NCBI GenBank assembly: GCA_027532555.1
Contig: JAPZTJ010000001.1
Span: 62,001-126,000 of the forward strand
Direction: 5' to 3'
Origin: Aquidulcibacter sp.
GTDB lineage: Bacteria > Pseudomonadota > Alphaproteobacteria > Caulobacterales > Aquidulcibacteraceae
Length of the DNA stretch: 64,000 bases
Of this stretch, positions 16,881 through 25,432 are shown one piece after another (positions within the stretch are counted from its first letter, which is position 1; each line of letters starts with the position of its first letter). A program made the translations under genes and the position numbers. The notes beneath the pieces are model-generated. The model was given only the letters and a program-made list of their open reading frames with translations, was not told the origin of the DNA and did no database searches.

Positions 16881-18176
16881 ATGTCAGAGGAATTGTCGAT
16901 CGACGCGCCACCACGCCGGTCCACGCTACAAGAATTAAAGACCCGTACCCCTACAGAATTGGTGGTCCTGGCAGAATCCCTAGAAATTGACGGCGCTTCT
17001 AATCTGCGCACCCAAGATCTTTTGTTTGCTATTTTGAAGGCACAAGCAGAGCGTGGCTCCGAAATTGGCGGCGGCGGCGTGTTAGAAGTATTGCCAGATG
17101 GTTTTGGCTTCCTGCGCTCACCTGAATCGAACTATCTGTCTGGACCAGACGATATTTATGTCTCACCGCAGCAAATTCGTCGTCACGGCCTACGTACAGG
17201 CGACACCGTCGAAGGGCCAGTAAAGGCGCCAAAAGATGGCGAGCGCTATTTCGCTTTATCGAAAGTTGACACAATCAACTTTACCGATCCTGAGCAAGCC
17301 CGCCATAAGGTCAATTTCGATAACTTGACCCCGCTCTACCCCGATGAGCGCTTGCATCTTGAAATCCAAGATCCAACGCGAAAAGATCGCACCGGGCGCG
17401 TAATTGATATCGTGGCGCCAATCGGTAAAGGCCAACGGGCCTTGATCGTGGCACCGCCACGCACCGGTAAAACGGTTATTCTACAAAACGTTGCCAAATC
17501 GATCGAAATCAATCACCCAGAAGTCTATCTGATCGTATTGTTGATCGACGAACGCCCTGAAGAAGTCACCGACATGAAGCGATCGGTAAAGGGCGAAGTG
17601 GTATCGTCAACCTTCGACGAGCCAGCCACGCGCCACGTGCAAGTGGCTGAAATGGTTATCGAAAAGGCAAAGCGCTTGGCCGAACATGGTCGTGATGTCG
17701 TCATCTTGCTCGATTCGATCACACGTCTGGGCCGCGCATACAATACCGTTGTGCCTTCTTCTGGTAAGGTTCTAACCGGTGGTGTGGATGCTAATGCGTT
17801 GCAACGTCCCAAGCGCTTCTTTGGTGCCGCCCGTAATCTGGAAGAGGGCGGCTCTTTGACGATTATCGCGACCGCTCTGATTGAAACCGGCTCGCGCATG
17901 GATGAAGTCATCTTCGAAGAGTTCAAAGGCACGGGTAACTCTGAAATCATTCTGGACCGTAAGGTCTCAGATAAGCGTGTCTTCCCAGCCATCGACATCA
18001 TTAAATCGGGTACCCGCAAAGAAGAGCTATTGGTGCCCAAAGAGCACCTGCCCAAAATGTACATGCTGCGGCGGATCCTAAACCCCATGGGCACCATGGA
18101 TGCCATGGAATTCTTGCTCGATAAGCTCAAACAAACTAAAAATAATGATGACTTTTTCCAGAGTATGAACACATAA
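16881..18176 (+). CDS. rho: transcription termination factor Rho
   Basis: A 431-residue hexameric RNA helicase. The N-terminal helical part includes [20 protein letters not shown]; the RNA-binding cold-shock-like part includes [20 protein letters not shown]; the ATPase holds [17 protein letters not shown] (P-loop near residue 190), [15 protein letters not shown] and the Q-loop/R-loop region. Full length, no inserts. It is separated from hemJ by 138 bases, so it likely has its own promoter; a strong hairpin follows its stop. Confidence 0.97.
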   Translation: MSEELSIDAPPRRSTLQELKTRTPTELVVLAESLEIDGASNLRTQDLLFAILKAQAERGSEIGGGGVLEVLPDGFGFLRSPESNYLSGPDDIYVSPQQIRRHGLRTGDTVEGPVKAPKDGERYFALSKVDTINFTDPEQARHKVNFDNLTPLYPDERLHLEIQDPTRKDRTGRVIDIVAPIGKGQRALIVAPPRTGKTVILQNVAKSIEINHPEVYLIVLLIDERPEEVTDMKRSVKGEVVSSTFDEPATRHVQVAEMVIEKAKRLAEHGRDVVILLDSITRLGRAYNTVVPSSGKVLTGGVDANALQRPKRFFGAARNLEEGGSLTIIATALIETGSRMDEVIFEEFKGTGNSEIILDRKVSDKRVFPAIDIIKSGTRKEELLVPKEHLPKMYMLRRILNPMGTMDAMEFLLDKLKQTKNNDDFFQSMNT

Positions 18177-18203
18177 GATTAACCGCTGTGTGATCGACTT
18201 GGG

Positions 18204-18229
18204 ACGCGGCTGGATCGTGCCAGCCGCGT
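18204..18229 (+). terminator. hairpin after rho, probable terminator
   Basis: ACGCGGCTGG pairs perfectly with CCAGCCGCGT across a six-base loop, 27 bases after the rho stop. Only a short T pair follows, so it may be a weak intrinsic terminator or an RNA end stabiliser. Confidence 0.55.
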
Positions 18230-18248
18230 TCTCAAAGGGGGTCTGGCG

Positions 18249-18686
18249 ATGCGCTATACTCTGATTCTAAGTGTTCTGGCGGCGGGCGTGTTCGCAATAG
18301 CCTGCGCACCAGCTGATCCGCTTGGCAAAATTTCGGCGGATGACCGTGAATTTTTATTTGCCGGTAAGGATACCAATGCTGCCTTCTTGGGCCAGCCAGG
18401 TGATCCCGGACCACTTGCTTGTAATCCACAGCGGATGAACCAAGGCTATGTCCTTATGGACGAAGAGACGGGCTATTGGCTGGACAGCATTCGGCCGTCG
18501 GGGATCGAGCGACATAAGGTTTTGACTGTAGAGCCAATTGAAAAAGGCTACGAGGTCAAAGGCAAAAATGGCGTTGGCGTTACATTCAGCTTGATAATTG
18601 AACAAACCGGTGACGATACCGCCAGTATCTCCTGGGATGGTGCAATGCCCGAAAAATATCTGCGCTGCGCAGGCATGCCTTCGTAA
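18249..18686 (+). CDS. hypothetical lipoprotein
   Basis: A 145-residue protein with an N-terminal hydrophobic signal and lipobox FAIAC (Cys at about residue 19), so it is probably anchored in the outer or inner membrane facing the periplasm. The mature part is small and polar, with two further cysteines (LACNPQRMNQ and RCAGM) that could pair. No family was recognised. It follows rho on the same strand; the preceding hairpin suggests separate transcription. Confidence 0.7.
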   Translation: MRYTLILSVLAAGVFAIACAPADPLGKISADDREFLFAGKDTNAAFLGQPGDPGPLACNPQRMNQGYVLMDEETGYWLDSIRPSGIERHKVLTVEPIEKGYEVKGKNGVGVTFSLIIEQTGDDTASISWDGAMPEKYLRCAGMPS

Positions 18687-18696
18687 GGCTCAGCCT

Positions 18697-19365
18697 TTAT
18701 TGAGCTGATTTCCGGCAAAAACCGGCGACTCCAAAGCCGCCAGGTACAAACGCCTGCTTCTCGCCGCGAGATAAAGCCCAAAGTGTCGCCGCGGCAATCT
18801 CATCATCCGCGGTCTTGCGTGAGGCCCGGGGGGGAACGTCATAGGCAATCAGCGCGCTTTGCCCTGAACGCGATCCAAGCTGATGGGCCTTATGCCACTG
18901 CCGTTTGGCAGCCTCTGCAGCCGACCAGAGCGGTCGGGCCGGATCTGGCTGCCAAGCCGCCCCTGATACGAAGATAACATGCACTCCGCCTGTTGATCCT
19001 AGATCGGACCGGCAATTCCGATAAGCGATTTCTAAAGACGAGACTTGGGTCGCCCATAATCGTGCCATACTTTCGGCATCGGTGCCCTCAGCGCGGTGCT
19101 GGGCGCAGTGGAACACATAGTCGAGTGGGCCAAAAAGATCCCTTGCAGAGGATGCCGCGTTGGTCCACATGGCTGCATCCGTAACATCTAAGCCCAAAGC
19201 TAAGCCTTCCGTCTTGGCTGCTGTATCGCGCGCGGCGGTAAGATCACAATCTCCCACGATCAACTTGCATCCACGATTGGCGAGGGCTTGGCACATCACG
19301 CGGCCAAACTGCCCCCCACCGCCGGTAACTAAGGCAATTTTGTTTGCAAAGCTTCTCTTCGTCAT
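18697..19365 (-). CDS. SDR-fold protein with altered active site
   Basis: A 222-residue Rossmann-fold protein of the short-chain dehydrogenase type (KIALVTGGGGQFGRVMCQAL, then LGLDVTDAAMW and YVFHCAQHRAEG). The cofactor loop differs from TGxxxGxG by a Gln. The Ser of VSGAAW is kept, but at the spacing where YxxxK is expected the sequence is WSAAE, so both the catalytic Tyr and Lys are missing. It may bind a nucleotide without being a normal dehydrogenase. Shorter than usual (about 250). It overlaps the HIG1-like gene by four bases. Confidence 0.7.
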   Translation of the reverse strand: MTKRSFANKIALVTGGGGQFGRVMCQALANRGCKLIVGDCDLTAARDTAAKTEGLALGLDVTDAAMWTNAASSARDLFGPLDYVFHCAQHRAEGTDAESMARLWATQVSSLEIAYRNCRSDLGSTGGVHVIFVSGAAWQPDPARPLWSAAEAAKRQWHKAHQLGSRSGQSALIAYDVPPRASRKTADDEIAAATLWALSRGEKQAFVPGGFGVAGFCRKSAQ

Positions 19366-19568
19366 CCCGCGCGCGTTTTAAGCCAAAAGCCAATCATCAA
19401 AAGGATAACCGCAATAAACTGGACCAGAACCCGCAAACGCATCAACTGGTTAGATCGCGACCGTGCCTTGTCGCCCGTGATGGCCAAATTTGCGATACCT
19501 GCAACTAGGACAGTAAAGACCGCGGCCATGGCGACGAAAATTGCAATGTTAAGGGGTTCTAAGGTCAT
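19362..19568 (-). CDS. HIG1-domain small membrane protein
   Basis: A 68-residue protein with two transmembrane helices (ILFVAMAAVF-like IAIFVAMAAVFTVLVAGIAN and LVQFIAVILLMIGFWL) and the HIG1 motif SNQLMRLRVLVQ between them. Bacterial HIG1 proteins are related to mitochondrial factors tied to cytochrome oxidase supercomplexes; function here is inference. ATG 19568 was chosen because the longer frame is Cys-rich non-homologous sequence overlapping the neighbour. It is coupled to the SDR-like gene by an ATGA overlap. Confidence 0.75.
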   Translation of the reverse strand: MTLEPLNIAIFVAMAAVFTVLVAGIANLAITGDKARSRSNQLMRLRVLVQFIAVILLMIGFWLKTRAG

Positions 19569-19696
19569 GGACCTGATATATGCCGGACGCACTGTTCCGG
19601 CAATCGCGACACGCTGTCGCGCAAGTAAAGCGCGTTTTGATCCGAGTGGATCAAAGTTGTGCGCCAAGACCTCGTTAGAGCATGAGGGAAGCTGCT

Positions 19697-20509
19697 CTAA
19701 CTGCTCTTCGTAAGCGCCAATAGGACAGCGGCACTGGACGGTCTTCCGGCATAGCCAGCACCAGGCACAACACCAATGGTCAAAACGCCCGATTGCCAAC
19801 GCACACTGGGCCGATCAAAGCTGCGCTGGACACGAATAAGTTTAACACGGCGCTCGGGACGACCAAAATAGCCACGAGGCGCGCGCGACATGCCTTGTGC
19901 GGCGCGCTCAAGGGCCTCGTAGACCAAGGCAGGAGGCAAAGCACCGGATGCTTCCACCCGAATGCTACGGTTAGAAAATTTATCAAACCATCGCAGTGCC
20001 TTTTCAAGGGTCGCCTGTAAGGTAGCTTCGCTTCGCGCAGGTGCTGATAGGGTTTTGGCTTTGCCTTCGCTTGCAGCAAGGCCTCCATTGGTCCCGAGCG
20101 GGCCATAAATGGTCACGCCGCCTAATGTCGTGATCCGAACAATGACTTCGCCGATATCATTGCGTAGAAACTCATCGCCGCGGGGGCCCCATTGCGAGGT
20201 CAGTGCCCAGACCTCTGGATCGCCGTCAAATCGCAATAAAACGACGCGTGGCTGTGAACGGTCTAGCACAAAGCGGATGTTGTTCGGCCCGGCACTGAAG
20301 GAGACCGCCTGCGAGGCCGCGGCATTGGGGCTGGTGAACATATCATTCAGGGTAAGGTCGCTGGCGCGCTTCTGCGTTTGCGCGGTTGCCATTCCGCCAA
20401 GCAAAACTCCAAAGGCTATGAAGACGCAGGAAAGTCGACTCAACCACGGTTGAGCCCAGACATCTGTTCCCAGATGCTTTTCACTTACGTGGCCGCGCTT
20501 AATCACCAT
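19697..20509 (-). CDS. exported protein, DUF4908-like
   Basis: A roughly 270-residue protein with an N-terminal signal (LSCVFIAFGVLLGGMATAQT) and no obvious catalytic motif. Recognisable elements are VLDRSQPRVVLLRFDGDPEVW, GGVTIYGPLG and a C-terminal GYAGRPSSAAVLLAL. I associate this with a family of unknown function (DUF4908) found mainly in Caulobacterales; that link is from memory and moderate. The start is uncertain (ATG 20509, or GTG 20524 or 20488). It lies upstream of the HIG1-like gene on the same strand. Confidence 0.65.
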   Translation of the reverse strand: MVIKRGHVSEKHLGTDVWAQPWLSRLSCVFIAFGVLLGGMATAQTQKRASDLTLNDMFTSPNAAASQAVSFSAGPNNIRFVLDRSQPRVVLLRFDGDPEVWALTSQWGPRGDEFLRNDIGEVIVRITTLGGVTIYGPLGTNGGLAASEGKAKTLSAPARSEATLQATLEKALRWFDKFSNRSIRVEASGALPPALVYEALERAAQGMSRAPRGYFGRPERRVKLIRVQRSFDRPSVRWQSGVLTIGVVPGAGYAGRPSSAAVLLALTKSS

Positions 20510-20593
20510 GCAATCCACATGCACCCAGAATCTGGCAACATAGAGACAAAAGTGTAATGAAGCGCAGTGAAGAAAGCCTTACAGATCTGGGTT

Positions 20594-21478
20594 TTATTCC
20601 GCCGCTTCTTGCCCGCGCATTTCATAATGCGCGCCCTGATCCATTAAGTCCGGCAATCCTAGTAATTCGTTGATTTGTTTGAAGTCCAACATCCGATCAC
20701 GGAATAAAGCGGTTGTGCCATTGGCTTTCAAGGATTGGAGAAACTGCTGTGCGATAAAGGCGTGGACTCGCACCATAGAGCCCGGCGCAATCACCAAGCG
20801 ATACCCCATGTCGGATAATTGATCCGCGGTAAGAAGCGGTGTTCTTCCCCCTTCAACCATATTGGCCAAAAGTGGAGTATCTGGGAACGCTTGGCAAATG
20901 GCCTGCATTTGATCAATCGCCTGCGGCGCTTCAACAAAAAGGATGTCCGCTCCGGCCTGTCGATAGTGTTCTGCCCGCTCTAGCGCAGGCTCGAACCCTT
21001 CCACAGCGATGGCATCCGTGCGGGCGATGATCAGGGTTTGTTCCGTACAGCGGGCATCCACCGCGGCCTTGATTTTCCCGACCATTTCGCTGGTTGAAAC
21101 CAATTCCTTTCCAGCCAAATGACCACAGCGCTTGGGTGCCGTTTGATCTTCCAATTGCAAAGCATTGGCACCCATCCGTTCGAACAAACGTAAGGTGTGC
21201 TGAACGTTCAAGGCGTTGCCAAACCCAGTATCCGCATCCACGATAAGGGGAATTTTCACACGGTCCCGCACGCGTCCAATAATGTCTGCGACTTGCGTGG
21301 ACGACACCAATCCAATGTCGGGCCGACCCAATTGCGTGTAAGAGATCGATGCGCCGGACATATAAATGGCTTCAAAGCCTGCTTGTTCGACCAAAAGTGC
21401 ACTCAACGCATCATAGGCCCCAGGTGCCAACAGGGCTTTTTTTTGGCCGAGCCGCTCGTGCAGAGAAAACTGTGTCAT
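20594..21478 (-). CDS. isocitrate lyase/PEP mutase superfamily lyase (alkylmalate or methylisocitrate lyase type)
   Basis: A 294-residue TIM-barrel enzyme. PGAYDALSALLVEQAGFEAIY and YMSGASISYTQLGRPDIGL form the opening; VDADTGFGNALNV holds the metal-binding Asp; the loop KRCGHLAGK contains the catalytic Cys of true C-C lyases (absent in oxaloacetate decarboxylase-like members); ANMVEGGRTP replaces the NMTEFG form typical of methylisocitrate lyase and resembles 2-alkylmalate lyases. It should split a malate-type dicarboxylate into pyruvate or an oxo-acid plus a smaller acid. ATGA overlap with the preceding hydratase small subunit gene shows one operon. Confidence 0.85.
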   Translation of the reverse strand: MTQFSLHERLGQKKALLAPGAYDALSALLVEQAGFEAIYMSGASISYTQLGRPDIGLVSSTQVADIIGRVRDRVKIPLIVDADTGFGNALNVQHTLRLFERMGANALQLEDQTAPKRCGHLAGKELVSTSEMVGKIKAAVDARCTEQTLIIARTDAIAVEGFEPALERAEHYRQAGADILFVEAPQAIDQMQAICQAFPDTPLLANMVEGGRTPLLTADQLSDMGYRLVIAPGSMVRVHAFIAQQFLQSLKANGTTALFRDRMLDFKQINELLGLPDLMDQGAHYEMRGQEAAE

Positions 21479-21984
21479 GCTCGATCCCTATGTGCCGCGT
21501 TTGTCTTTAGGTGTGCGATTAGGCCCCCGGCCCGAACCATGGCCATTAAGTGGTCTGGTATAGGCTTACACACTAAAGTCTCACCACGCGTCTTATTCGT
21601 GATCTTGCCCAAGACCGGGTCGACCATCAACAGGTCACCCTGGACAATCTTATCGGCACGCTCACAGAACAAAGCCGGAAGGCCCAAGTTTAGGGCATTT
21701 CGGTAGAAAATTCGCGCAAAGCTGGGTGCAATTACGCCGCCAACTCCCAATAGTCGCAGACTTACAGCGGCTTGCTCGCGTGAGGAGCCTAAGCCGAAAT
21801 TCTTGCCGGCCACAACAAAATCACCGGGTTGAACAGACTTCGCGAAATCCGGCGCGATGGCTTCAAGGCAGTGCTGTGCCAAATCTTCCGCCGACAGCTT
21901 CATAAGATGACCTGGTGCCAGAAGGTCAGTATCGATATTGTCGCCAAAAACGAAGGCGCGCCCAATCTGAGCTGTTCCCGTCAT
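21475..21984 (-). CDS. aconitase-family hydro-lyase, small (swivel) subunit, LeuD-like
   Basis: A 169-residue swivel-domain subunit: AFVFGDNIDTDLLAPGHL at the start and GKNFGLGSSREQAAVSLRLLG carrying the catalytic Ser region, then IFYRNALNLGLPAL. It would pair with the large subunit encoded just upstream to hydrate or dehydrate a branched dicarboxylate. The context (lyase, GntR regulator) argues for a catabolic enzyme rather than leucine synthesis. It overlaps both neighbours by four bases. Confidence 0.85.
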   Translation of the reverse strand: MTGTAQIGRAFVFGDNIDTDLLAPGHLMKLSAEDLAQHCLEAIAPDFAKSVQPGDFVVAGKNFGLGSSREQAAVSLRLLGVGGVIAPSFARIFYRNALNLGLPALFCERADKIVQGDLLMVDPVLGKITNKTRGETLVCKPIPDHLMAMVRAGGLIAHLKTNAAHRDRA

Positions 21985-23297
21985 GCCGCCCCCGCTAGAT
22001 CGGCCGCATGCAAGCGGGGATCACTAAGGCAGCCAGCGATTGCACTGGCCGCAACCGTGTAGGGTGACCCTAAATAGACCAAGGCCTCCGAATGTCCCAT
22101 CCGGCCTTTGAAATTGCGATTGGTCGTGGAGATGCACGTTTCACCTGCTGCCAATAAGCCTGCCCCCATACCTGCGCACGCGCCACAACCCGATGGCAAG
22201 AGAGTCGCCCCAGCTGCCAGTAAGATCGACAATGTCCCGTCGGCAGCCGCATCGGCTGTGACTTGCGAACTTGCTGGCGCAACCAAAAGGCGCACACCTT
22301 GGGCAATGCGCTGACCCTTTAGGATTTGGGCTGCCATGTGCAAATCTTCTAACTTTGCGCCAACACAAGCACCGATATAGGCCTGATCGATTGGCACGCC
22401 GGCCGCGTGGCTAATCGGAAAGCTGTTGGCGGGTGAATGGGGTGCGGCAATTTGCGGCTCAAGATCGCTAAGGTTGATCGTAACAATCCGCTCGTAATTT
22501 GCATCTGGATCGGGTTGCCAGGCCAAATCAACTTCCGACGTTTCTCCGCCATGGGCGCGAATATGATCTAGCGTCACTCTGTCCGCCGCGATCAGACCAA
22601 CTTCGCCACCGAGTTCTGCGGCCATATTGGACAAAACCATGCGTTCTTCCATCGACATCCCAGCCACACCTGGACCACCATATTCGATGGCCTTGAACGC
22701 ATTATCCATTCCAAGCTCGCGACAGAGAAGCAACATGACGTCTTTAGCCGAAACATGGTGCTTAAAACTGCCCGTCAATTCAACTCGAATTGTTTCAGGA
22801 ACGATTGTCCAGGTTTTTCCGGTAACCACAATGCCCAGCATGTCGGTAGCACCGAAACCTGCGGCATAGCATCCAAAGGCACCCGCATGAGGAGTATGAC
22901 TGTCGCCACCAGCGACAAAAATGCCCGGTCTCAAAAGGCCTTTTTGTGGAAGAATGGCGTGGCAAATCCCTTCCATATCAAAGAAATGACCAACATTCTG
23001 CTCCTTGGCAAACGCGCGCGTCAGCTTCAGAATCGCCGCACTCTCCCCATCGACCGCAGGCACATAATGGTCTGACACAATCACCACGCGGGAAGGATCC
23101 CACAAGGTTGCGCCAAGGGCGTCTAGGTGTGGCTTCCACCGCCGGGGTCCGCTTGAATCATGGGCCATAGCAAGGTCGACGTTGACGATGACGATATCAC
23201 CTGGGGCCACATCGTCGCGACCTGATGCCCGCGCCAGTAGCTTTTGGGCTAAGGTTTGGCCCGAAAACACCTTTTGAGGTTTGGTGGCTTCTGCCAT
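21981..23297 (-). CDS. aconitase-family hydro-lyase, large (Fe-S) subunit, LeuC/homoaconitase-like
   Basis: A 438-residue 4Fe-4S subunit. Visible marks are VNVDLAMAHDSSGP, VIVSDHYVPAVDGESA, VAGGDSHTPHAGAFG, the first cluster Cys in YIGACVGAKLEDLHMAAQIL, and the second and third in SGCGACAGMGAG. The first cluster motif is GACVGAK rather than the SCTNSR of leucine-pathway enzymes, as in proteobacterial members of a separate catabolic group. A frame reaching 23423 exists, but ATG 23297 (MAEATKPQKVFSGQTLAQKL) matches the family start. It is the first gene of hydratase-large, hydratase-small, lyase. Confidence 0.85.
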   Translation of the reverse strand: MAEATKPQKVFSGQTLAQKLLARASGRDDVAPGDIVIVNVDLAMAHDSSGPRRWKPHLDALGATLWDPSRVVIVSDHYVPAVDGESAAILKLTRAFAKEQNVGHFFDMEGICHAILPQKGLLRPGIFVAGGDSHTPHAGAFGCYAAGFGATDMLGIVVTGKTWTIVPETIRVELTGSFKHHVSAKDVMLLLCRELGMDNAFKAIEYGGPGVAGMSMEERMVLSNMAAELGGEVGLIAADRVTLDHIRAHGGETSEVDLAWQPDPDANYERIVTINLSDLEPQIAAPHSPANSFPISHAAGVPIDQAYIGACVGAKLEDLHMAAQILKGQRIAQGVRLLVAPASSQVTADAAADGTLSILLAAGATLLPSGCGACAGMGAGLLAAGETCISTTNRNFKGRMGHSEALVYLGSPYTVAASAIAGCLSDPRLHAADLAGAA

Positions 23298-23415
23298 GCT
23301 GGGCCGTGCATCCAACTTCGAGAAATGATCTATCTTTATATCAAATAACGTTTCAACATTGGCAAGGCAATGACTCACCCCTAGAGTGGATAAACCAAGG
23401 ATCAGGGAGTCCCAT

Positions 23416-23793
23416 GTGTCCAATCCACCAACGATACCCCGTCAAAGTCAACCGACGTTCCTATTTGTGTGCAAAGACGGTCCAAGCGCTCCTGAAAAGA
23501 GGCTGGAACATTTGGAAGGTCATCTCGCCCATGTCGAAGCCCATTGGACATCTTACGTAACAGCTGGGCCTCTAAAAGAACCGGGTAGTTCGAAAATTCA
23601 CGGGTCTTGCTTGATTGTGTGTGCCGACGATGTAGAGGCGGCTTGGGCCATCATGCGCGGCGACCCCTACTTTACGTGCGATATGTTTGCTTCGGTGGAA
23701 GTACACGACATGACCATGTCTATTGGGCTTTATCCAGGGGGCAAGATTTGGGAAAGTCTTGACTCTGTTCGAGAGCGTGCCAACGGTGGTTGA
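23416..23793 (+). CDS. YciI-like protein
   Basis: A 125-residue protein with the YCII-related ferredoxin-like fold: LFVCKDGPSAPEKRLEHLEG, HWTSYVTAGPLKE, LIVCADDVEAAWAIMRGDPY and FASVEVHDM. The conserved His and Asp of the putative active site are present (HLEGHLAHVEAH; RGDPY). A GTG start at 23416 is preferred because AGGGAG lies six bases before it; an ATG at 23386 has no binding site. It is divergent from the hydratase-lyase operon and upstream of the GntR gene, so it probably belongs to the same catabolic island. Confidence 0.75.
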   Translation: MSNPPTIPRQSQPTFLFVCKDGPSAPEKRLEHLEGHLAHVEAHWTSYVTAGPLKEPGSSKIHGSCLIVCADDVEAAWAIMRGDPYFTCDMFASVEVHDMTMSIGLYPGGKIWESLDSVRERANGG

Positions 23794-23918
23794 GATTAAG
23801 TTTACTTCGATAGACTGTCGGAGTGAGGCTCTTTAATCTTCGATTGGCACACAAATTTTTCTGTATGGACGCAACCTTGCCCACATCGCATAAACCAAGC
23901 TCAGAATTAAAGGCCACC

Positions 23919-24674
23919 ATGGTGGATCCAAGGCTGCCAACGCCTTTGTATCACCAGTTGTTCTTGGTTTTACGTGAACGCATACGCTCAGGAGCGTTTC
24001 CATTGGGAGCCGTCCTGCCGGGCGAACAAGATCTGACGCATGTCTTTAATGTTTCCCGCATCACGGTAAAGCGTGCGCTCAACGAATTGGCTTCTGCTGG
24101 CATGGTGTCGCGTCATCGTGGCCGCGGGACGGTGGTCACTTATAATGCGACCGTGCCGGTGGTGAAGGGCAGTTTTGATAATCTGATGGAGGCGCTCAAA
24201 GTGATGGGCCTTTCAACAGAGGTTGAGCTGATCAATGTTGCGCAAGTAGCGGCGACCGCTGAGATCGCCGAATTGCTGGGCCTGCCCAGTGGTGTTCCTG
24301 TACAGCGGGCAGAGCGCGTCCGTAAACTGGAAGGAGAGCCCTTCTCTTACATTGTTACCCACTTGCCGATCGATATTGCTGCGACCTTTGACCCTAATTC
24401 ACTTGGTCACACACCGATGTTGGACTTGCTGGAGCGGGCGGGCTTTGTGGCCGTTTCAGCGGAACAATGGATCACGGCTTGCAGTGCAGAGCCGGCAACC
24501 GCGCAAGCTCTAAAGATCGTAACCGGATCGCCGCTGCTCAAAATCGTGCGCGTGATGAAGGATTCTGAGTCCGCGCCAATCGAAGTCGTTCAGGGCTTTT
24601 ATCGCCCCGAACGCTTTCAATATCACATGAATCTGACGCGGCAGCGAAAGGGCGGCCGCGACGAATGGCGCTAG
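23919..24674 (+). CDS. GntR-family transcriptional regulator (HutC/UTRA type)
   Basis: A 251-residue regulator: N-terminal winged helix (PLYHQLFLVLRERIRSGAF, LPGEQDLTHVFNVSRITVKR, GMVSRHRGRGTVV) and C-terminal UTRA ligand domain (FSYIVTHLPIDIAATF; LLKIVRVMKDSESAPIEVVQ). ATG 23919 has AAAGG five bases upstream; longer starts at 23865 and 23823 lack one. It is next to the YciI-like gene and near the hydratase-lyase operon, so it likely controls them with a pathway acid as inducer. It ends tail-to-tail with cenR, sharing the CTAG. Confidence 0.88.
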   Translation: MVDPRLPTPLYHQLFLVLRERIRSGAFPLGAVLPGEQDLTHVFNVSRITVKRALNELASAGMVSRHRGRGTVVTYNATVPVVKGSFDNLMEALKVMGLSTEVELINVAQVAATAEIAELLGLPSGVPVQRAERVRKLEGEPFSYIVTHLPIDIAATFDPNSLGHTPMLDLLERAGFVAVSAEQWITACSAEPATAQALKIVTGSPLLKIVRVMKDSESAPIEVVQGFYRPERFQYHMNLTRQRKGGRDEWR

Positions 24675-25357
24675 GGCTCTAAGCGATAGCCGCCGCCTTC
24701 GGTGATCAAGAGGCCATTGCGGCTGGAAACCGGCTCGATTTTTTGGCGTAGTCGGTAGATGTGGGTTTCTAGCGTGTGGGTCGTAACTGCTGCATTATAG
24801 CCCCAGACTTCACGCAACAATTCATCGCGCGGCACAGCCTTAGCGCCAGATCGGTAGAGATAGCGCAAAATGGCCGCTTCCTTGTCCGTCAATCGAATTC
24901 GCTTACCACTTGCATCGGTCAAGGTCCGGTTCGCTGGCTTAAAGTCGTAGGGGCCAATTTTCAGCGTTGCGACATCGGTTTGATCATGGCTGCGCAAGTG
25001 GGCACGGACACGGGCCAAAAGTACAGCAAAACGGAACGGTTTGGTGACATAGTCATTAGCGCCAGCATCTAAGCCCAAAACCGTATCGGAATCAGTGGAC
25101 TGGCCGGTTAGCATGATGATTGGGCCAGCAAACCCGCCGGTGCGGATCGCTTTGCAGGCTTCGCGACCGTCCAGATCAGGCAAATCGATATCCAGCAGGA
25201 TCAGGTCAGGACCCTTGGTGCGGGCTGCGGCGACGCCGCTGGCCGCATCTTGGGCCATAACGGTATCAAATTCCCCCGTTAGCTCGAATTGCTCGGCCAA
25301 GGTGGTGCGGAGATCATGGTCGTCATCAACCAGAAGAAGAGTGCGCTTGCGTGACAT
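24671..25357 (-). CDS. cenR: OmpR-family response regulator, CenR-like
   Basis: A 228-residue DNA-binding response regulator. The receiver holds LLLVDDDHDLR, the phosphorylated Asp in LILLDIDLPDLDGREA, IIMLTGQ and TKPFRFAVLLARVRAHL; the winged helix holds LRYLYRSGAKAVPRDELLREVWGYN and TTHTLETHIYRLRQKIEP. The pattern FRFAVLLAR together with GYNAAVTTHTLETHIYRLRQ matches what I know of Caulobacter CenR, the essential regulator of envelope integrity. No histidine kinase is adjacent, as expected for CenK/CenR. ATG 25357 chosen over 25393 because it begins just before the receiver. An L,D-transpeptidase gene starts divergently. Confidence 0.85.
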   Translation of the reverse strand: MSRKRTLLLVDDDHDLRTTLAEQFELTGEFDTVMAQDAASGVAAARTKGPDLILLDIDLPDLDGREACKAIRTGGFAGPIIMLTGQSTDSDTVLGLDAGANDYVTKPFRFAVLLARVRAHLRSHDQTDVATLKIGPYDFKPANRTLTDASGKRIRLTDKEAAILRYLYRSGAKAVPRDELLREVWGYNAAVTTHTLETHIYRLRQKIEPVSSRNGLLITEGGGYRLEP

Positions 25358-25432
25358 GGGCTCTACATGGTTGTACCCTATTGCCTGATACAAGAGGGCG
25401 CTGCATCACAGAGTCTTGATCTGGGGGATTTT

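Noticed and set aside
19569-19799. N-terminal extension of the HIG1-like gene
   Set aside because: The extra 77 residues are Cys-rich, non-homologous and overlap the end of the neighbouring gene in another frame.
21475-23297. Leucine-biosynthesis leuC-leuD
   Set aside because: The first cluster motif is GACVGAK, not the leucine-type form, and the genes are linked to a C-C lyase and a GntR regulator instead of leuB; a catabolic role fits better, though not proven.
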